Source: Tranquillimonas rosea (GTDB lineage: Bacteria > Pseudomonadota > Alphaproteobacteria > Rhodobacterales > Rhodobacteraceae). Taken from it: a stretch of 64,000 bases of DNA. Where the stretch lies: positions 62,001 through 126,000 of the forward strand of contig NZ_FOGU01000010.1 of the NCBI RefSeq assembly GCF_900111315.1, in the 5' to 3' direction. Shown piece after piece: positions 1 through 8,266 of the stretch (position 1 is its first letter; every line of letters starts with the position of its first letter). The notes beneath the pieces were generated by a model that made no database searches, was not told the origin of the DNA, and saw only the letters and a program-made list of their open reading frames with translations. The position numbers were made by a program, and so were the translations under genes.

Positions 1-762
1 GGCGTCGTCGTCGAATTGCAGGTCGCGGGCATCCTCGCGCAGTCGCTCCTTCGAGTCCTCCGAGATCGTGTAGGTCTCGTGATAGACCGACAGGGCCACG
101 TTGGTGCGGCTGCGCGCGTCGCTGTCCAGGCGATAGGTCAGGTTGGCGCCGGCGCCATAGCGCATCCCCGAGATCGCCCGCGACGCGCCCCGCAGGCCGA
201 CGCGGAAATCGTCGCCGAACACGCGCAGCACGGCTTCGCTCTCGCTCGAACCGCCATTGACGTTGTTGGTGGGCGCCACGTCGAAGGTCAGTTGCACGCC
301 CAGCGGGTTCCGGGCGCGGACATAGCCATAGTCACGCTCGGCGACCTTGCGGCTGCGTGCGTCGGGGGCCAGCTGTGCCGCTCGCCGCAGCCAGATCTGC
401 GCCCGGGTCCACGCGCCGTCGGTGGCCAGCGCCTGCGCACGGACCATCGCCGCGCGATAGCGCTCCGCGTCGCTCTCGGCCGCCGCCCACGCCTCGGCCG
501 CCGCCCGCCGCGCCGCATCGGCCCGGCCCAGGTCGCGCAGCGCCCGCGCGCGCAGCAGCAGCGCCGTGGCATCGTCGGGATCGCGCGCAAGCAGCGCGTC
601 GGACAGCGTCAGCGCCGTCTCGGGCGCTCCCGCCGCCGTGGCCCCCAGCGCGGCGGACCGCATCTCGTCTGGGGTCAGCACCTCCTGCGCCGCCGTGCCG
701 CCGGCCGACAGCGCCAGCGCTGCCAGCAGCGGCAACCAGAGCCGCCTCGTCGCGCCCGCCAC
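1..762 (-). CDS. Slam-like surface lipoprotein assembly modifier, N-terminal part (cut by window edge)
   Basis: The minus-strand frame stays open from a GTG at 762 to the window edge, giving 254 visible residues. It begins with a signal peptide (RLWLPLLAALALSAGG, cleavage near TAAQ). An alanine-rich helical region with TPR-like spacing follows to about residue 110. From about residue 145 the chain shows alternating polar/hydrophobic strands (GVQLTFDVAP, TNVALSVYHETY) typical of an outer-membrane beta-barrel. This order matches Slam (TPR plus DUF560 barrel) proteins, which move lipoproteins to the cell surface. The start lies 5 bp after the stop of the upstream TbpB-like lipoprotein, its likely substrate. 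GTG is chosen because no ATG fits; a CTG three codons upstream is the alternative. The barrel is incomplete here, so the family call is an inference. Confidence 0.7.
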   Translation of the reverse strand, partial: MAGATRRLWLPLLAALALSAGGTAAQEVLTPDEMRSAALGATAAGAPETALTLSDALLARDPDDATALLLRARALRDLGRADAARRAAAEAWAAAESDAERYRAAMVRAQALATDGAWTRAQIWLRRAAQLAPDARSRKVAERDYGYVRARNPLGVQLTFDVAPTNNVNGGSSESEAVLRVFGDDFRVGLRGASRAISGMRYGAGANLTYRLDSDARSRTNVALSVYHETYTISEDSKERLREDARDLQFDDDA

Positions 763-767
763 GGCCG

Positions 768-1853
768 TCAGGGCCGGTCGGCGGGATCGCGGTAGACGAT
801 GAACCCGCCGGTTTCGCGGTAGGTGACGTCCTCGAACCGGTCCGGCCCCTCGAGCACGACGATCCCGGTGATCTCGCGGGCGTCCTCGCCGGACATCACC
901 GCGTAGAACTGGCCTTCGGACTCGGTCTCGGCCCCGTCCGGCGTGCCGATCACGGTATAGGCCTCGCCCAGAAGCTCGCCGTTGGCGGTCTGCACGCCGG
1001 GCGAGATGGTGAACTGGATCACCGGCAACGTGCCGATGTTCGAGTCGAACTCGGCGTTCAGGCCGTCCACCACGTCCGCGGTGATGTCGCGCCCGGCCAG
1101 GTCGAAGATCCGGCGGTTGAAGATCTCGGCCCGCACGCCACCGCCGTCGTTGAAGTCCTCGAAGTCGATCTGCATCGCCGCGTCGGCTTGGACATACTCC
1201 AGCCCCGAGCGCCCGTCGAAGTCCCGCAGCCCCGCGTAGTCGCCGGCATAGCTGCCCTGGCCGCTGGTGGGGATGTCGACGCCGTTCTCGCGCTCGTAGA
1301 CGAAGCCGCCGAAGCCATAGCCCGCATAGGCGCCGGTGCGGACGATGGCGAACTCGGTCTCGCCGCTCGTGGAAACGCCGTAGATCGCCCGGTGGGTGAA
1401 TTGGCCCACGGGCTCGCCGTTGAAATTGTCCACCAGCGGGGTGTTGTTCTCGTACACGGCGAAGGGGCCGAGGCTGCCGACGGCCTCGCCGCGGGTATAG
1501 GCGTTGGCCGTGTCGAAGGCGAGCCCGTCGACGAAGAACCGGTCGGTCGCGGAATCGTAGCGCACGTCCGTCGCGGTGCCCGATCCCTCGCCCACCGGCT
1601 CGGACCGGGCGATCCCGTCGTTGGGCGTCGGGTTCGGCGTGCCCGGCGGCAGAGAGCCGTCGCTGTCGATCCCGTCGCCGTCGTCGGTGTCGTCGCCGGT
1701 GGGGTCGCCGTCGGTCCCGTCATCGCCGGAATCGTCCGTGTCCGTATCCGTCTGGTCCTGCTCCGGCCCCCCGGTGATCGGGTTCGAGCCGTCGCCGCTG
1801 CTGCACGCGGCGAGCAGCGACAGGACGAGGAGCGACGCGGTAAGCCTGGTCAT
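768..1853 (-). CDS. TbpB-like surface lipoprotein
   Basis: This 361-residue protein has a lipoprotein signal with lipobox LLAAC, so Cys17 should be lipidated. A low-complexity Asp/Thr/Gly linker of about 55 residues follows, probably a flexible stalk from the membrane. The rest is rich in beta strands and Gly/Tyr turns ([25 protein letters not shown]-like strands), as in the C-terminal beta-barrel of transferrin-binding-protein-B-like lipoproteins. In this family the barrel binds a host or environmental ligand, often an iron source, and is displayed by Slam. The Slam-like gene begins 5 bp downstream, supporting a secreted or surface-displayed pair. The ligand is unknown. The start at 1853 has only a weak ribosome site. 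Confidence 0.68.
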   Translation of the reverse strand: MTRLTASLLVLSLLAACSSGDGSNPITGGPEQDQTDTDTDDSGDDGTDGDPTGDDTDDGDGIDSDGSLPPGTPNPTPNDGIARSEPVGEGSGTATDVRYDSATDRFFVDGLAFDTANAYTRGEAVGSLGPFAVYENNTPLVDNFNGEPVGQFTHRAIYGVSTSGETEFAIVRTGAYAGYGFGGFVYERENGVDIPTSGQGSYAGDYAGLRDFDGRSGLEYVQADAAMQIDFEDFNDGGGVRAEIFNRRIFDLAGRDITADVVDGLNAEFDSNIGTLPVIQFTISPGVQTANGELLGEAYTVIGTPDGAETESEGQFYAVMSGEDAREITGIVVLEGPDRFEDVTYRETGGFIVYRDPADRP

Positions 1854-2043
1854 CTATGGTCTGCCCGAAAGTGTTCTGCGTTTTCGGGCACCTGAGCCCC
1901 CGGCGCCCGTCCCGGTCAAGCGCGGCGCCTTCGGGCGGTGCGGATGGGCCACGCGCAGATGCACCCCGGCAACACACCCGATCTGGCGGTTCCCGGTCCC
2001 CCTCAGCCCAGATATAGTGTGCGCCGACTCACGCCCACACAGG

Positions 2044-2970
2044 ATGCAGCCGATGCCCCTCTCGCCCGACCAACAGGCCGACATCGACGCCGCCCGCGCC
2101 GCCACGCAACAGACCCGCCGGGCCACCGCGCCGGGGCTCGAGGAGGAACTCTTCACCGCGCACGAGGTGCTCGACCACGGCTTCGTGCGGGTGGTCGACT
2201 ACATGGGCGACGACAGCGCCATCGTGCAGGCGGCGCGGGTGTCCTACGGCGCGGGCACGCGGCACGTCTCGAACGACGAGGGGCTGATCCGCTACCTGAT
2301 GCGGCACTGGCACTCCACCCCGTTCGAGATGTGCGAGATCAAGCTCCACGTGAAGCTGCCGGTCTTCGTCGCGCGGCAATGGATCCGCCACCGGACGGCG
2401 AACGTGAACGAATACTCCGCCCGCTACTCGATCCTCGACCGCGAGTTCTACGTGCCCGCCCCCGACGCGCTCGCCGCGCAGTCGACGACCAACAACCAGG
2501 GCCGCGGAGACGTGCTGCAAGGGGAGGAGGCCGAGCGCGTGCTGCGCTACCTGCGCGAGGATTCCACCCGCGCCTACGACCATTACGAAGAGATGCTGTC
2601 GCAGGACGGCCAGCAGGGCCTCGCGCGGGAACTCGCCCGGATGAACCTGCCCGCCAACATCTACACCCAGTGGTACTGGAAGACCGACCTGCACAACCTC
2701 TTCCATTTCCTGCGGCTCAGGGCCGATTCCCACGCCCAGTACGAAATCCGCGTCTATGCCGAGCTGATCTCGGACCTCGTCGCCAAATGGGTGCCGCTCG
2801 CCCACAAGGCCTTCGAGGATTACCGCCTCGGCGGCGCCAACCTGAGTGCGAAGGGGGTTGAGTGCATTAGGCGGATGCTCAAGGGTGAGGACGTGACGCA
2901 GGAGACTTCCGGCATGTCCAAGGGGGAATGGCGGGAGTTTGTGAATATTTTGGATGGGGCAGATGTCTAA
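2044..2970 (+). CDS. thyX: flavin-dependent thymidylate synthase ThyX
   Basis: ThyX methylates dUMP to dTMP using FAD, NADPH and methylene-tetrahydrofolate. The signature [14 protein letters not shown] is present (consensus RHRxxSxNExSxRY, with Thr in place of the first Ser). The 308-residue length is normal for the family. The ATG at 2044 is chosen over a long upstream extension that is unlike ThyX; an in-frame ATG at 2053 is also possible. The last 40 or so codons (from about 2850) switch to codons that are rare in the rest of the gene (ATT, AGG, GTT, ACT, TTT, AAT, TTG) and match the AT-rich insert that follows, although the protein ending still reads as normal ThyX. The stop overlaps the start of the ParA-like gene by 8 bp. 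Confidence 0.96.
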   Translation: MQPMPLSPDQQADIDAARAATQQTRRATAPGLEEELFTAHEVLDHGFVRVVDYMGDDSAIVQAARVSYGAGTRHVSNDEGLIRYLMRHWHSTPFEMCEIKLHVKLPVFVARQWIRHRTANVNEYSARYSILDREFYVPAPDALAAQSTTNNQGRGDVLQGEEAERVLRYLREDSTRAYDHYEEMLSQDGQQGLARELARMNLPANIYTQWYWKTDLHNLFHFLRLRADSHAQYEIRVYAELISDLVAKWVPLAHKAFEDYRLGGANLSAKGVECIRRMLKGEDVTQETSGMSKGEWREFVNILDGADV

Positions 2971-3994
2971 GAGGATCGTGATTTTCAATCATAAAGGCGG
3001 TGTCAGCAAGACGACTTCCGCCTATAATATCGGTTGGGCTATGGCGGAGAAGCATCGAATCTTGCTTGTCGATGGTGATCCTCAGTGCAATCTTACTAGT
3101 CTTGTTTTGGGAGAGAGATTCGAGGAATACTACCTTAATAATGACACCAAAAAGAACAACATCAAGGACGGCGTCAGTCCCGCTTTTCGAGGGACGCCTA
3201 CACCGATCGTCAGTTTCGATTGCCCGAGTCCTGAAAGAGAGGGTAATCTCTTCCTTCTGCCCGGTCATGCGGATCTCTCAGAATTTGATGCTTCACTCAC
3301 ACTTGCATTCACGAGTACAAGTTCCCTTGCAGCCCTTCAAAACTTACCTGGTGCATTTTCGGCACTTTTGGATGCAATCGAAGAAGAGCACAATATTGAC
3401 TATACAATCATTGATATGAATCCTGGGCTCAGCCCGATTAATCAGGATCTTTTCCTTCTTTCTCATGGGTTCATGCTTCCGACCAATCCAGATCCATTTT
3501 CAATAATGGCAATTCAAACGTTAACGAAAGTTCTCCCACGGTGGGTTAACTGGAAGAAAACAAACGAGGAGTTGTTCTCAGAGGCAACGTACAAATTGCC
3601 CTCGGGTGCGCCAAAATTCTTTGGGGCGCTTATTCAAAGGTTTAATGTTAGAAATGGGGTAGCTGCAAAGCCGTATCGAGATAATATAGCAGAGATCCAG
3701 GCGGCGATCACAGATGAGCTCGTTCCGACGCTCGGGAAATATGAAATGGCCCTTGCGCGTGAGGATTATGGTGAGGCGCTTGTTGGCAACGGTTATTGTC
3801 TGAGCGAGATCCCAGACTTTCAGGGCTTGTTGCCGAAATCACTCGGAGTTGGCGTGCCCGTTTTCAAGATTTCTGATGATGAAATCGGTGAAACTGGACC
3901 GGTGCTTGAGGGGATGGTGAAAAACCGAGACAAGTTCAAAGAGTCTTTCTCTAGTTTGACGGGAGAGGTGCTGCGGTTAGCTGAATATGTCTGA
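2963..3994 (+). CDS. ParA/MinD-like P-loop ATPase, partner of the HEPN gene
   Basis: This 343-residue protein has the ParA-family landmarks. A deviant Walker A motif, KGGVSKTT, lies at residues 11-18, with Ser where most family members have Gly. A switch I-like [10 protein letters not shown] lies at 36-45, and a Walker B strand YTIIDMNPG ends at Asp151 and beyond. ParA ATPases form ATP-dependent dimers that bind DNA or other surfaces. No ParB or centromere repeat is nearby, so chromosome or plasmid partition is unlikely. The gene starts inside the thyX stop region, with a GGGG ribosome site 5-8 bp ahead of ATG 2963 (ATG 2954 is an alternative). It overlaps the following HEPN gene by 8 bp, which implies coupled translation. 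A sensor or regulator role for the HEPN protein is inferred. Confidence 0.85.
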   Translation: MSKRIVIFNHKGGVSKTTSAYNIGWAMAEKHRILLVDGDPQCNLTSLVLGERFEEYYLNNDTKKNNIKDGVSPAFRGTPTPIVSFDCPSPEREGNLFLLPGHADLSEFDASLTLAFTSTSSLAALQNLPGAFSALLDAIEEEHNIDYTIIDMNPGLSPINQDLFLLSHGFMLPTNPDPFSIMAIQTLTKVLPRWVNWKKTNEELFSEATYKLPSGAPKFFGALIQRFNVRNGVAAKPYRDNIAEIQAAITDELVPTLGKYEMALAREDYGEALVGNGYCLSEIPDFQGLLPKSLGVGVPVFKISDDEIGETGPVLEGMVKNRDKFKESFSSLTGEVLRLAEYV

Positions 3995-4625
3995 GCCAAT
4001 AGTGGAGTTTCGAAAGCGTATTGAAGAATGTCGCGAGCGCTGCGCGGTATTTGAGTATCTTGACGCGACCGTCACGGTTCCAATTGAGTACTCCGACATT
4101 CTTCGAGCGCAGGTGGTAAACATTATTAGTGCGCTAGACACGTACGTTCATAATATTGTTCAATTGGGCGTAATGAACGCATTTCATGGGAAAAGCGCGG
4201 CAACTTCGGCGTTGCTAAATGAAAAAATTTCGGTTCGTGACTTCTTGTTCGTAGCCGGCCAAGTAGATTCCGCAGAGCAGGTGTTCTCTGATTTCATTAA
4301 GAATAAAACGGGATATCAATCATTCCAGTCTCCAGACTCTATTTCTGCCGCATTGGCGCTTGTCTCGGCGGCGCCCAACAAATGGAAGCTTATCGCTGAC
4401 GAGATTAGTTTAAGTCGTGATACTGCCATTTCGCAACTTAACCTTATTGTTCAGAGGCGAAACGGTATTGCTCATGAGTGCGACATTGATCCAATAAGTG
4501 GTGATAAGTTTCCTCTCACTCTCTCTGAGTGTAGGCGGACAGTGGACTTTGTTGCCAGCGTTGTTGACGCAATCGAGTCCCAGATTGGAGCCGCGATCAC
4601 TTATATAGCAAGACATGTAAAATAG
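3987..4625 (+). CDS. HEPN-domain protein, putative RNase/toxin (RiboL-PSP-HEPN-like)
   Basis: The 212-residue product is all alpha-helical by appearance. It has an R-N-x3-H motif, RNGIAH, at residues 158-163, inside RRNGIAHECD. The R(N)x4-6H motif is the catalytic signature of HEPN ribonucleases in toxin-antitoxin, abortive-infection and CRISPR systems. An earlier helix, ISALDTYVHNIV (47-58), matches the first conserved helix of the RiboL-PSP-HEPN group, which carries an acidic or polar catalytic helper. The gene overlaps the ParA-like ATPase by 8 bp and shares its AT-rich composition, so both were probably acquired together. RNase activity is inferred from the motif only. I cannot match this pair to a named defence system. 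Confidence 0.75.
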   Translation: MSEPIVEFRKRIEECRERCAVFEYLDATVTVPIEYSDILRAQVVNIISALDTYVHNIVQLGVMNAFHGKSAATSALLNEKISVRDFLFVAGQVDSAEQVFSDFIKNKTGYQSFQSPDSISAALALVSAAPNKWKLIADEISLSRDTAISQLNLIVQRRNGIAHECDIDPISGDKFPLTLSECRRTVDFVASVVDAIESQIGAAITYIARHVK

Positions 4626-4763
4626 TGTTCTTCTATGTTCAGGCATGCCAATAAGACTAGGCGCTTACCCTGCTTCCTTGGCTATCTAGGCAAGGCGGAC
4701 ATCTCTTCTGCCGCTCTCAAGACGCAAGCGCCCCCCGACCACCAGACACAGGACGGCGTCCCC

Positions 4764-5093
4764 ATGACCCTCACCCTCTACGGCATCCCCACCTGCGACA
4801 CCTGCCGCAAGGCGCGGAAGGCGCTGGAAGGGGCGGGGCATGAGGTGGCCTTCCGCGATGTCCGGGCCGAGCCCCTGTCGCCGGCCGAGCGGGCCGAGTT
4901 CGCCGCCGCCCTGGGCCCGAAGATCGTCAACCGCGCCTCCCCCAGTTTCCGCAAACTCGACGACACGGTGAAGGAGTCCGCGCCCGAGGACATCCTCGCC
5001 GCCCAGCCCACGGCGATGAAACGCCCCGTGATCCGGCGGGAGGGCGAACTCTACCTGGGGTGGAGCAAGGACGTGCAGGCCGCGCTGCTGTGA
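4764..5093 (+). CDS. ArsC/Spx/YffB-family thioredoxin-fold protein
   Basis: This 109-residue single-domain protein opens TLYGIPTCDTCRKARKAL, with a CxxC motif (Cys11, Cys14) at the redox site. It continues with the family elements NRASPSFRKLD and MKRPVIRR. The pattern is that of the YffB/ArsC-like branch (thioredoxin fold). Members are variously annotated as arsenate reductase-like or Spx-like, but YffB proteins are probably glutathione-dependent reductases of unknown substrate. No ars genes are near, so arsenate reduction should not be assumed. The start at 4764 is chosen because the upstream in-frame extension to 4635 lies in the AT-rich boundary DNA and does not resemble the family. Confidence 0.85.
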   Translation: MTLTLYGIPTCDTCRKARKALEGAGHEVAFRDVRAEPLSPAERAEFAAALGPKIVNRASPSFRKLDDTVKESAPEDILAAQPTAMKRPVIRREGELYLGWSKDVQAALL

Positions 5094-5112
5094 GCAAAAC
5101 GTATGCCGCGTT

Positions 5113-5156
5113 GTGCACGCCCTGTGCACGTGCGGTGCACGCCCCGTGCATATCCC
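5113..5156 (+). repeat. four tandem 11-bp GTGCAC-led repeats
   Basis: GTGCAC begins at 5113, 5124 and 5135, and GTGCAT at 5146, exactly 11 bp apart. The units are GTGCACGCCCT, GTGCACGTGCG, GTGCACGCCCC and GTGCATATCCC. Each hexamer is palindromic apart from the last. The array lies 20 bp after the ArsC-like stop and about 75 bp before the DUF2177 gene. Spacing of one helical turn places all sites on the same DNA face, as in operators or iteron-like arrays. The binding factor is unknown. Confidence 0.7.
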
Positions 5157-5230
5157 CGTGACCGGCTGACGCGGGATCCGAATCGCCCTGTCGTGCGTAT
5201 CCGGGGGGTCAGTCGTTAAGGGGCCGCCCG

Positions 5231-5629
5231 ATGCAGGTTATCGTTCTCTACATTTCCACCGCCGTCGTCTTTCTCGCCGCCGACGCGGTGATGCTGCGCA
5301 CCGTGATGAAGCCGCTGTTCGAGGCGCAGCTGGGGGACGCGGTGCTCGACAGCCCCCGCATGGCCCCTGCGGCCGTGTTCTACATGTTCTACGTCGCGGG
5401 GCTTCTGTGGCTGGTCTCGTGGCCCGCCCTGCGCGCCGACGCGCCCATGCAGGCGCTGCTGAACGGGGCGCTGCTGGGCGCTCTGGCCTATGGCACGTAC
5501 GAGTTCACCTCGTTCGCCGTGATGCGCGACTGGTCGTGGAAACAGGTGGTGATCGACGGTCTGTGGGGCACCGCCCTGACCGGCGTGTCGGCCTGGGCCG
5601 GGGTGATGATCGCCCGCGCCGTTGGCTGA
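5231..5629 (+). CDS. DUF2177 family integral membrane protein
   Basis: This 132-residue protein has about four hydrophobic segments: residues 3-25, 45-65, 75-95 and 108-130. It shows the DUF2177 pattern: an N-terminal FLAADAVML, a central FYMFYVAGLLWLV, a GALLGALAYGTYEFT helix and a C-terminal VIDGLWGTALTG. The function of this inner-membrane family is not known. It stands alone between the ArsC-like gene and the oppositely oriented cold-shock gene. The 11-bp repeat array lies upstream and could form part of its control region. Confidence 0.85.
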   Translation: MQVIVLYISTAVVFLAADAVMLRTVMKPLFEAQLGDAVLDSPRMAPAAVFYMFYVAGLLWLVSWPALRADAPMQALLNGALLGALAYGTYEFTSFAVMRDWSWKQVVIDGLWGTALTGVSAWAGVMIARAVG

Positions 5630-5678
5630 CAGGGCGTTGATTTCTAAGGGATAATGTCCCGCGTCCGGCGGGATTGGG

Positions 5679-5701
5679 CCGCGCCCCGTGTCAGGGCGCG
5701 G
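5679..5701. terminator. GC-rich hairpin between DUF2177 and csp
   Basis: Arms CCGCGCCC (5679-5686) and GGGCGCGG (5694-5701) pair perfectly around a 7-base loop. It sits between convergent genes just past the csp stop. There is no T run, so intrinsic termination is uncertain. Confidence 0.4.
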
Positions 5702-5708
5702 CGAAGTG

Positions 5709-5915
5709 TCAGAGCGCCTCTAGCTCTCCGGCCGACGTGCGGCCGTCGCGCCCTTCGATCAATTCGAAGCGCACTTTCTGATTGTCGGCGAGGCCGGTCA
5801 GCCCGGCGCGTTCCACCGCCGAGATGTGGACGAAAATGTCCTTGCCGCCCCCGTCGGGTGCAATGAAGCCGTAGCCCTTGGTCGTGTTGAACCACTTTAC
5901 GGTGCCGGTGGGCAT
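5709..5915 (-). CDS. cold-shock domain protein (CspA family)
   Basis: The 68-residue product is a single cold-shock OB-fold. It opens [19 protein letters not shown], containing RNP1 (KGYGFI), followed by RNP2 (DIFVHIS). Such proteins bind single-stranded RNA and DNA and melt RNA structure. The family member is complete and typical in length. The 225-bp gap upstream (5916-6140) is long enough to hold the extended 5' leader usual for csp genes, but I see no specific cold-box. Whether this copy responds to cold or is constitutive cannot be told from the sequence. Confidence 0.95.
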   Translation of the reverse strand: MPTGTVKWFNTTKGYGFIAPDGGGKDIFVHISAVERAGLTGLADNQKVRFELIEGRDGRTSAGELEAL

Positions 5916-6097
5916 GCCGCGTCTCCCTTTGTCGTAACCCGCCCGCGGAACTGCGGCGGGGTGGTGCAGCCAGAGTCTTTCGCGCCGTCCGGCTGCCCCT
6001 CAATCAGGAGCCGTCGTCATGGAAAGTCCGTTGTCACGCGACTCAGCGTGCCAAGGACGGTGAAAAACGCAAGTAAAACTCGTGTAACGCGTGTGCA

Positions 6098-6114
6098 GGC
6101 GGCATCGCGCCGCC
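6098..6114. terminator. hairpin downstream of thrS
   Basis: Arms GGCGGC (6098-6103) and GCCGCC (6109-6114) form a short perfect stem, 27 bp past the thrS stop. The T-rich stretch on the minus strand comes too far after it for a classic terminator. The rest of the 5916-6140 gap shows nothing else recognisable. Confidence 0.35.
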
Positions 6115-6140
6115 CGCACTGCCCAGCCTGTGTGCAGACC

Positions 6141-8087
6141 TTACGCCAGGTCGGGCGGCAACGCCTCGGACGTGATCTGGCCGACGAACTCGTCCAGCGG
6201 CATCGACGCGGTCTGCTTTTCGCCCAGCCGGCGGACCGTGACCGTGCGCTCCGCGACCTCGCGCGCGCCGATGGCCAGGATCACCGGCACCTTGCCGACG
6301 GAATGTTCCCGCACCTTGTAGTTGATCTTCTCGTTGCGGATGTCGCTCTCGGCGCGGATTCCCTTGGAATTCAGGAGGTTGACCACCTCGTCGACGTAAG
6401 GATCGGCGTCCGAGACGATCGACGCGACGACCACCTGACGCGGCGCCAGCCACATCGGCATCTTGCCGGAATAGTTCTCGATCAGGATGCCCAGGAACCG
6501 CTCGAAAGACCCCAGGACCGCGCGGTGCAGCATGACCGGCCGGTGCTTTTCCCCGTCCTGGCCGATATAGGTCGCGTCGAGCCGCTCTGGCAGGTTGAAG
6601 TCCGCCTGGAACGTGCCGCACTGCCATTCGCGGCCGATCGCGTCGGTCAGCTTGAAGTCCAGCTTGGGGCCGTAGAACGCGCCCTCGCCGGGGTCGAGCT
6701 CGTAGTCGTTGCGCACCGAAAGGATCGCCTTTTCCAGCGCCGCCTCGGCCTTGTCCCAGACCTCGTCCGAGCCCACGCGCACCTCGGGCCGGGTCGACAG
6801 CTTGATGTCGAACTTGGCAAACCCGGTGTCGCGGTAGATGCCGGCCAGCAGGTCGATGAAGCGGGCACACTCGTCCTCGATCTGGTCCTCGGTGCAGAAG
6901 ATGTGCGCGTCGTCCTGGGTAAAGCCCCGCACCCGCATCAGCCCGTGCAGCGCGCCATGGGATTCGTAGCGGTGGCACGACCCGAACTCCGCCAGACGCA
7001 ACGGCAGATCCCGGTAAGACTTAATGCCGGTATTGTAGACCTGCACGTGACACGGACAGTTCATCGGCTTCAGAGCATTCACCCGCTTCTCGTTCGCATG
7101 CTCCTCGTCGATTTCCGTGATGTACATGTTCTCACGGTACTTGTCCCAGTGGCCGGAGGCTTCCCACAGCTTGCGGTCGACGACCTGCGGCGTGCGGATC
7201 TCGCGGTAACCGGCCTTGGTCAGCTTGCGCCGCATGTAGTCTTCGAGCGCGCGGTAGACGGTCCAGCCGTTGGGGTGCCAGAACACCATGCCGGGCGCCT
7301 CTTCCTGGAAGTGGAACAGCTCCATCTCACGGCCGAGCTTGCGGTGGTCGCGCTTGGCGGCCTCCTCCAGCATCGTCAGGTGTGCCTTGAGGTCCTGCTT
7401 GGTCTTGAAGGCGACGCCGTAAATCCGCTGGAGCATCGGCCGCGAGCTGTCGCCGCGCCAATAGGCGCCGGCCACGTTCATCAGCTTGAACGCGTCCGCG
7501 GGGACCTGGCCGGTGTGCTGCAGGTGCGGGCCCCGGCAGAGGTCCTGCCAGTCGCCGTGCCAGTACATGCGGATCGGCTGGTCGCCGGGGATCGCCTCGA
7601 CCAACTCGACCTTGTACTGCTCGCCGGTGTCCCGGTAATGCGCGATCGCGCGGTCGCGCTTCCACACCTCGGTCGTGACGGGATCGCGCTTGGCGATGAT
7701 CTCTTTCATTTTCTGTTCGATCAGGCCCAGGTCTTCGGGGGTGAAGGGCTCGGCCCGGTCGAAGTCGTAGTACCAGCCGTTGTTGATGACGGGACCGATG
7801 GTGACCTTCACTTCCGGCCAGATCTCCTGCACGGCGCGGGCCATGATGTGCGCCAGGTCGTGGCGGATCAGCTCCAGCGCCGGGGCGTCGTCCTTCATCG
7901 TGTGGATGTCGATGCGGGCGTCGGCTTCGATCGGCCACTGAAGGTCCCAGTGGGTGCCGTTCACCGTGGCCGAGATCGCCTTCTTCCCAAGCGAGGTCGA
8001 GATCGCCGAGGCGACGTCCGCGGGCGTCGTGCCAGCGTCGAAATCGCGTGCGGTGCCGTCGGGCAATGTCAGGGAAATCTGGCTCAT
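6141..8087 (-). CDS. thrS: threonyl-tRNA synthetase
   Basis: The 648-residue class II aminoacyl-tRNA synthetase charges tRNA-Thr. The order of domains is normal. A TGS domain begins [18 protein letters not shown]. An editing domain with the [11 protein letters not shown] motif follows. The catalytic core has [21 protein letters not shown], the zinc-site [10 protein letters not shown] and class II motif elements. A C-terminal anticodon-binding domain ends the protein. The start at 8087 is preceded on its strand by GAGGAG at good spacing and matches the family; an upstream in-frame start at 8117 would add ten unrelated residues. The gene is divergent from the MFS gene across a 179-bp gap. Confidence 0.97.
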   Translation of the reverse strand: MSQISLTLPDGTARDFDAGTTPADVASAISTSLGKKAISATVNGTHWDLQWPIEADARIDIHTMKDDAPALELIRHDLAHIMARAVQEIWPEVKVTIGPVINNGWYYDFDRAEPFTPEDLGLIEQKMKEIIAKRDPVTTEVWKRDRAIAHYRDTGEQYKVELVEAIPGDQPIRMYWHGDWQDLCRGPHLQHTGQVPADAFKLMNVAGAYWRGDSSRPMLQRIYGVAFKTKQDLKAHLTMLEEAAKRDHRKLGREMELFHFQEEAPGMVFWHPNGWTVYRALEDYMRRKLTKAGYREIRTPQVVDRKLWEASGHWDKYRENMYITEIDEEHANEKRVNALKPMNCPCHVQVYNTGIKSYRDLPLRLAEFGSCHRYESHGALHGLMRVRGFTQDDAHIFCTEDQIEDECARFIDLLAGIYRDTGFAKFDIKLSTRPEVRVGSDEVWDKAEAALEKAILSVRNDYELDPGEGAFYGPKLDFKLTDAIGREWQCGTFQADFNLPERLDATYIGQDGEKHRPVMLHRAVLGSFERFLGILIENYSGKMPMWLAPRQVVVASIVSDADPYVDEVVNLLNSKGIRAESDIRNEKINYKVREHSVGKVPVILAIGAREVAERTVTVRRLGEKQTASMPLDEFVGQITSEALPPDLA

Positions 8088-8266
8088 TGGCCTGCTCCTC
8101 GTCGGTTTGGCGCCCACGGAACGCCCGGTTGCGGGTATGTCGTGAGACGGGTCATGCCGCGCCGGCGCGGTGGCGTCAAGCGGTCGCGCCGCACTGGCCC
8201 GTGACTTTCCCGGCGGTCGCCGTATGTCTCGCGGGCCAGTCAGCGAAAGCAGCCAGCGGAGACGAG

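Larger units (their letters stand above)
2850..4700. other. AT-richer insert (probable transferred island) at the thyX 3' end
   Basis: From inside the end of thyX to just past the HEPN gene, the DNA is visibly AT-richer than everything around it. It uses codons such as AAT, ATA, TTA, AGA and GTT that are scarce elsewhere in the window. It carries only two genes, both on the plus strand, and no integrase, transposase or tRNA. I found no clear direct repeat at the two ends. The boundaries are by eye. The composition change is seen directly; horizontal origin is inferred. Confidence 0.75.

Noticed and set aside
1-1895. Long plus-strand open frames across 16-1895
   Set aside because: They are Arg/Pro/Ala-rich shadows of the two minus-strand genes; high GC gives long open frames on the wrong strand. 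The minus-strand frames have a signal peptide, a lipobox and family-like strands.
1576-2970. Very long ThyX with a 150-residue N-terminal extension
   Set aside because: The extension is unlike ThyX and runs through the upstream intergenic region. ATG 2044 gives the family length.
2963-3994. ParA-like gene as a plasmid or chromosome partition gene
   Set aside because: There is no ParB, no replication gene and no repeated centromere-like sites; the following gene is HEPN-like instead.
4410-4646. Small minus-strand frame opposite the HEPN gene (4410-4646)
   Set aside because: No ribosome site and no family resemblance; the HEPN frame covers the DNA with a clear motif.
5407-5640. Frame opposite the DUF2177 sense reading
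   Set aside because: The reading is Arg-rich and non-membrane, a shifted shadow of DUF2177.
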